Shown here: positions 63,271 to 64,000 of the stretch, piece after piece
Layout: every line of letters begins with the position of its first letter
Numbering within the stretch: the first letter of the stretch is position 1
Assembly: GCF_009696445.1 (NCBI RefSeq)
Contig: NZ_VULZ01000003.1
Location: 1 to 64,000 of the forward strand
DNA from: Porcincola intestinalis
Lineage (GTDB): Bacteria > Bacillota > Clostridia > Lachnospirales > Lachnospiraceae
DNA length: 64,000 bases
Direction of reading: 5' to 3'
Program-made: the position numbers and the translations under genes
The notes under the pieces: generated by a model
What the model saw: only the letters and a program-made list of their open reading frames with translations
What the model was told of the DNA's origin: nothing
The model's database searches: none

Positions 63271-64000
63271 TTACAGTTCCTTCAGCAGTCCGGTCGCGTC
63301 ATTGAATTCATTGATCAGCTCATCCATCTCGGCTGCCTGTCTGTGCACGGCATCCCAGGTTCCCTCCGGGTCATACCACAGAGCGTCCAGCTCCTCCTTC
63401 GTCTTCCCCTGCTGCTCGACCCAGGTATAGTACTTCAGGTTGTGGATGCGCTTTCTGTCGTAGTAGGACAGCTCCAGCATATTGTCCGTCTTCTCGTCCA
63501 GGATATGGCGGCAGTGGTCAAGCTTCGCCTCCGTCTCGCTGTACGGCCCGTACATCTGATTGAGCTCGTCGACTCTCGACTGATACATCGCTGCCGAGTC
63601 GGTCAGGACGGTTCCCAGCACATCATGCTCTGTAAGCTCATAGTACTTCGCCATCTTGATGCAGCACAGCAGGTTCGCGATGCCGGAGATGCCGAGCCAG
63701 GTCAGCTTCTCAACCAGCTCTTCATCCAGTCCGAGCTCCTCCTTCAGGTACTTCTGTCCCTCCGGCGTGTTGAAGAGTCTCAGCAGGCGCTGGGAGTCCT
63801 CGTCGTCAATATCGATGACCATGTCGGTATTGCGGACATTGTGGATCCACGGCACATGCTTGTCCCCGATTCCCTCGATGCGGTGGCCGCCGAATCCGTT
63901 TTCCAGAAGGGTCGGGCACTGAAGCGCCTCGCCGACCGCAAGCTTTGCCTTCGGGTAGAGCTCCTTCAGCCTGTCTCCCGCTGAAAGCGTTCCTGCCGAT
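63271..64000 (-). CDS. PLP-dependent cysteine-synthase-like enzyme, C-terminal part (runs off right edge)
   Basis: The frame is open from the right edge of the window to the stop at 63271, about 242 codons. It reads SAGTLSAGDRLKELYP, then LQCPTLLENGFGGHRIEGIG and DKHVPWIHNVRNTD, which is the second half of a fold type II PLP protein annotated in clostridia as cysteine-synthase-like or pyridoxal-phosphate-dependent subunit beta. The GTG within DKHV is not a start; homology continues upstream of it. The true start and PLP lysine lie outside the window. The exact reaction cannot be decided. Confidence 0.75.
   Translation of the reverse strand, partial: SAGTLSAGDRLKELYPKAKLAVGEALQCPTLLENGFGGHRIEGIGDKHVPWIHNVRNTDMVIDIDDEDSQRLLRLFNTPEGQKYLKEELGLDEELVEKLTWLGISGIANLLCCIKMAKYYELTEHDVLGTVLTDSAAMYQSRVDELNQMYGPYSETEAKLDHCRHILDEKTDNMLELSYYDRKRIHNLKYYTWVEQQGKTKEELDALWYDPEGTWDAVHRQAAEMDELINEFNDATGLLKEL

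Overview
The window looks like chromosomal DNA of an anaerobic gut-type Bacillota, most likely a Lachnospiraceae-like clostridium. This rests on clostridial-style surface anchors, a T-box in front of pheST, strong GGAGG ribosome sites and an anaerobic purine-degradation cluster. No rRNA, tRNA or CRISPR array was seen. Species cannot be named from the sequence alone.

Region 1 (1-34.4 kb) is a surface-protein island wrapped around the housekeeping pair pheS-pheT. It holds four wall-anchored proteins on the minus strand. They are a frameshifted thioester-domain-like/Cna-B protein (175-2843), a 648-aa protein with an unrecognised middle domain (3120-5066), a 4722-aa adhesin with about 17 Cna-B and 13 pilin-type isopeptide repeats (9260-23428), and a 2678-aa protein with InlB-, MBG- and DUF11-type repeats (26037-34073). 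All four end in a TGD sorting motif, a membrane segment and a basic tail. Between the two largest lies a plus-strand LytTR response regulator and GHKL histidine kinase pair. Five direct repeats at an exact 20-bp period sit between the regulator gene and the giant adhesin gene. A partial transposase gene enters at the left edge. A 28-codon ORF for a lone membrane segment with a basic tail follows the 2678-aa gene by 2 bp.

Region 2 (34.4-47.9 kb) is an anaerobic purine/urate-type catabolic cluster: carbamate kinase, YgeW, YgeY, DpaL/YgeX, an XdhD-type xanthine dehydrogenase, YgfK and SsnA, all on the minus strand. A YheO-family regulator is transcribed divergently. The sequence suggests two transcription units, ssnA-ygfK-xdhD and dpaL-ygeY-ygeW-arcC; the second has a strong promoter inside the cluster. 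The likely logic is reduction or hydroxylation and ring opening of purines to ureido compounds and 2,3-diaminopropionate, then pyruvate, ammonia and ATP through carbamoyl phosphate.

Region 3 (48-64 kb) carries luxS coupled by an ATGA overlap to a glgB homologue whose catalytic residues are changed. It continues with serA, an ilvB-ilvD-leuB branched-chain amino-acid unit with a divergent Lrp/AsnC regulator, a CtpE-like P-type ATPase preceded by a 7-bp microsatellite, a DUF1015 gene, serC, and the C-terminal part of a PLP-dependent enzyme running off the right edge.
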